64,000 nt of DNA, from positions 567,501 to 631,500 of the forward strand of contig CAUYUJ010012669.1 in assembly GCA_963575745.1 (NCBI GenBank), given 5' to 3'. Positions 63,053 to 64,000 of this stretch are shown in pieces. The first letter of the stretch is position 1. Every line of letters starts with the position of its first letter. Below the pieces are notes generated by a model. The model saw only the letters and a list, made by a program, of their open reading frames with translations, ran no database searches and had not been told where the DNA came from. Made by a program: the position numbers and the translations under genes. The DNA is from Prorocentrum cordatum (lineage: Eukaryota; Sar; Dinophyceae; Prorocentrales; Prorocentraceae).

Positions 63053-63757
63053 ATGGCTTCTTCAGGTGGCAAAGAATATGTTACAGTTGATTTCTCTCAG
63101 TATCCTGTGCTCAAAGTCGACCTGAAGGAACTTCCCATCGGGTACAACAAGAATGTGGTTCTCGAGATCCCTATTGGTTTGCAGATTCGGGGCAGGGCAC
63201 ACGACCCTACCCAAGAACAGCGTGCTTTCCTCAAACGGCTGCGTGACGACTCCGACCATGCTGAAGCCAAAGATGGAGTCAGCGCCGTGAAAGAAGCACG
63301 CACCCAGGGCAATGCAGTTGACAAGTCGTGTGATGTGGAGATAATCTCGTCACAGGAGCGTGAGTCTCAGGCAGCTCTTCCAGATGATGGTGCTGCTGCT
63401 TCCTCTTCCAAGCAGCCGCCAGCTCCACACGTGACGCCGGTGGCGATAGGGCAAGTGGTGATCGGTCATACTCCTACGGTGGCAAAGGCCTCGGGTACGC
63501 AAGACGCGATTGCCACCCAGACTCTTCGTGATGATACTCTCAGTCGTGCACTTAATTTTGGCGTGCAGCAGAGTCAGCCTGCTGTGAGCGAGCATCTTCA
63601 GAATCTTCCTGATGAGTGCGAGCCTGATGGCACTCAGCCTCCGTGGGACGGTTTAGACCACGCGTCCCAGCCTCTCTTCGGCGATATTATTAGTGAGTTC
63701 GCTGCGCCTTTGGATTTGTCTGGAGCGTTAGACGTTCCCGACTCGTTGTGCCCCTAG
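63053..63757 (+). CDS. gene A (copy 2): acidic protein of unknown function
   Basis: The 234-aa product is identical to copy 1 as far as I can compare. The ATG is at 63053. The post-stop hairpin is preserved at 63774-63791 while adjacent bases differ (GTTCTCCATT against GCTCTTCATT). TCAAACAAG repeats follow from about 63844, as they do before gene B in copy 1, so another gene B may lie beyond the window. Confidence 0.55.
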   Translation: MASSGGKEYVTVDFSQYPVLKVDLKELPIGYNKNVVLEIPIGLQIRGRAHDPTQEQRAFLKRLRDDSDHAEAKDGVSAVKEARTQGNAVDKSCDVEIISSQERESQAALPDDGAAASSSKQPPAPHVTPVAIGQVVIGHTPTVAKASGTQDAIATQTLRDDTLSRALNFGVQQSQPAVSEHLQNLPDECEPDGTQPPWDGLDHASQPLFGDIISEFAAPLDLSGALDVPDSLCP

Positions 63758-64000
63758 GCGTGCACAAGTGTGAGACTCGACTTTCCGAGTCGTTCTCCAT
63801 TAAAATGTTGAAAATGGTGTGGAAGATGTTGGCATTGCGTGGCAGCAGTCTCAAAAAGGTACCAAACAGGACCCTGACAGGTTTCAAGCAAGGCTCAAAC
63901 ATGTTTCAAACAAGTCCCAAGCACGTGTCAAACAGGTCCCAAACGAGTCTCAAACAAGTCCCAGACAGGCCTCAAACAAGTCTCAAACAAGTATCAAATA

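Larger units (their letters stand above)
56290..64000 (+). repeat. long direct repeat, copy 2 (partner 28620-36283)
   Basis: It begins at the first base after the gap and runs off the window. Divergence concentrates at about 56780-57040 (poly-G patch) and 58315-58445 (beside the AT microsatellite). Noticed substitutions elsewhere include G/A at 62847 and two in 63794-63798. Confidence 0.95.

Overview
The window is nuclear DNA of a dinoflagellate. The decisive evidence is a perfect copy of the 22-nt dinoflagellate spliced leader (DinoSL) at 7406-7427, plus a doubled, decayed DinoSL at 13792-13828. The sequence is GC-rich, predicted introns include GC-AG types, and coding DNA is a minority among repeats. 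I cannot name the species. Nothing looks bacterial: there are no operons, CRISPR arrays, rRNA genes or tRNA genes that I can support. Bases 56190-56289 are a 100-N scaffold gap.

Layout. 1-7065: degenerate GGCC-type repeat elements, a ~110-bp tandem array, a perfect 33-bp doublet, purine and pyrimidine tracts, and a 12-unit ~100-bp array. 7406-13054: an apparently intact LINE with an ORF1 protein and an endonuclease/reverse-transcriptase ORF2, led by DinoSL and flanked by (TCC)n on both sides. 13340-21100: an exon-like piece, a decayed retroposed gene behind two stacked SL relics, an isolated patatin/phospholipase-like exon, and intron-resident repeats. 21118-27110: GGCC-type elements, one interrupted by a satellite-bearing insertion (22935-24697). 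27375-31590: hairpin-rich tandem repeats. 31983-33330: a three-exon membrane-protein gene. 34243-41781: minisatellites, then gene A (35336-36040) and gene B (36839-41781, three exons, a possible MULE/hAT-like transposase relative). 42200-48660: repeats and two more satellite elements. 49849-50142: a small basic protein. 50143-51800: simple repeats. 52264-55989: gene C, with one GC-AG intron. 56290-64000: a near-identical second copy of 28620-36283.

How parts relate. Genes A, B and C each sit behind the same composite 5' module: a TCAAACAAG minisatellite, a conserved ~110-bp core with a GCGCTTCGCGC hairpin, then GCATA/GCATT repeats. This looks like a recurring cassette of either regulatory or mobile origin. 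Three satellite elements share conserved heads and tails, and an 'empty' relative of one insertion site exists at 629-700. The LINE and its SL relics illustrate mRNA-level retroposition in this genome. Product identities are strong for LINE ORF2, moderate for ORF1 and weak or unknown for the rest. All intron coordinates are my own frame-consistency predictions.
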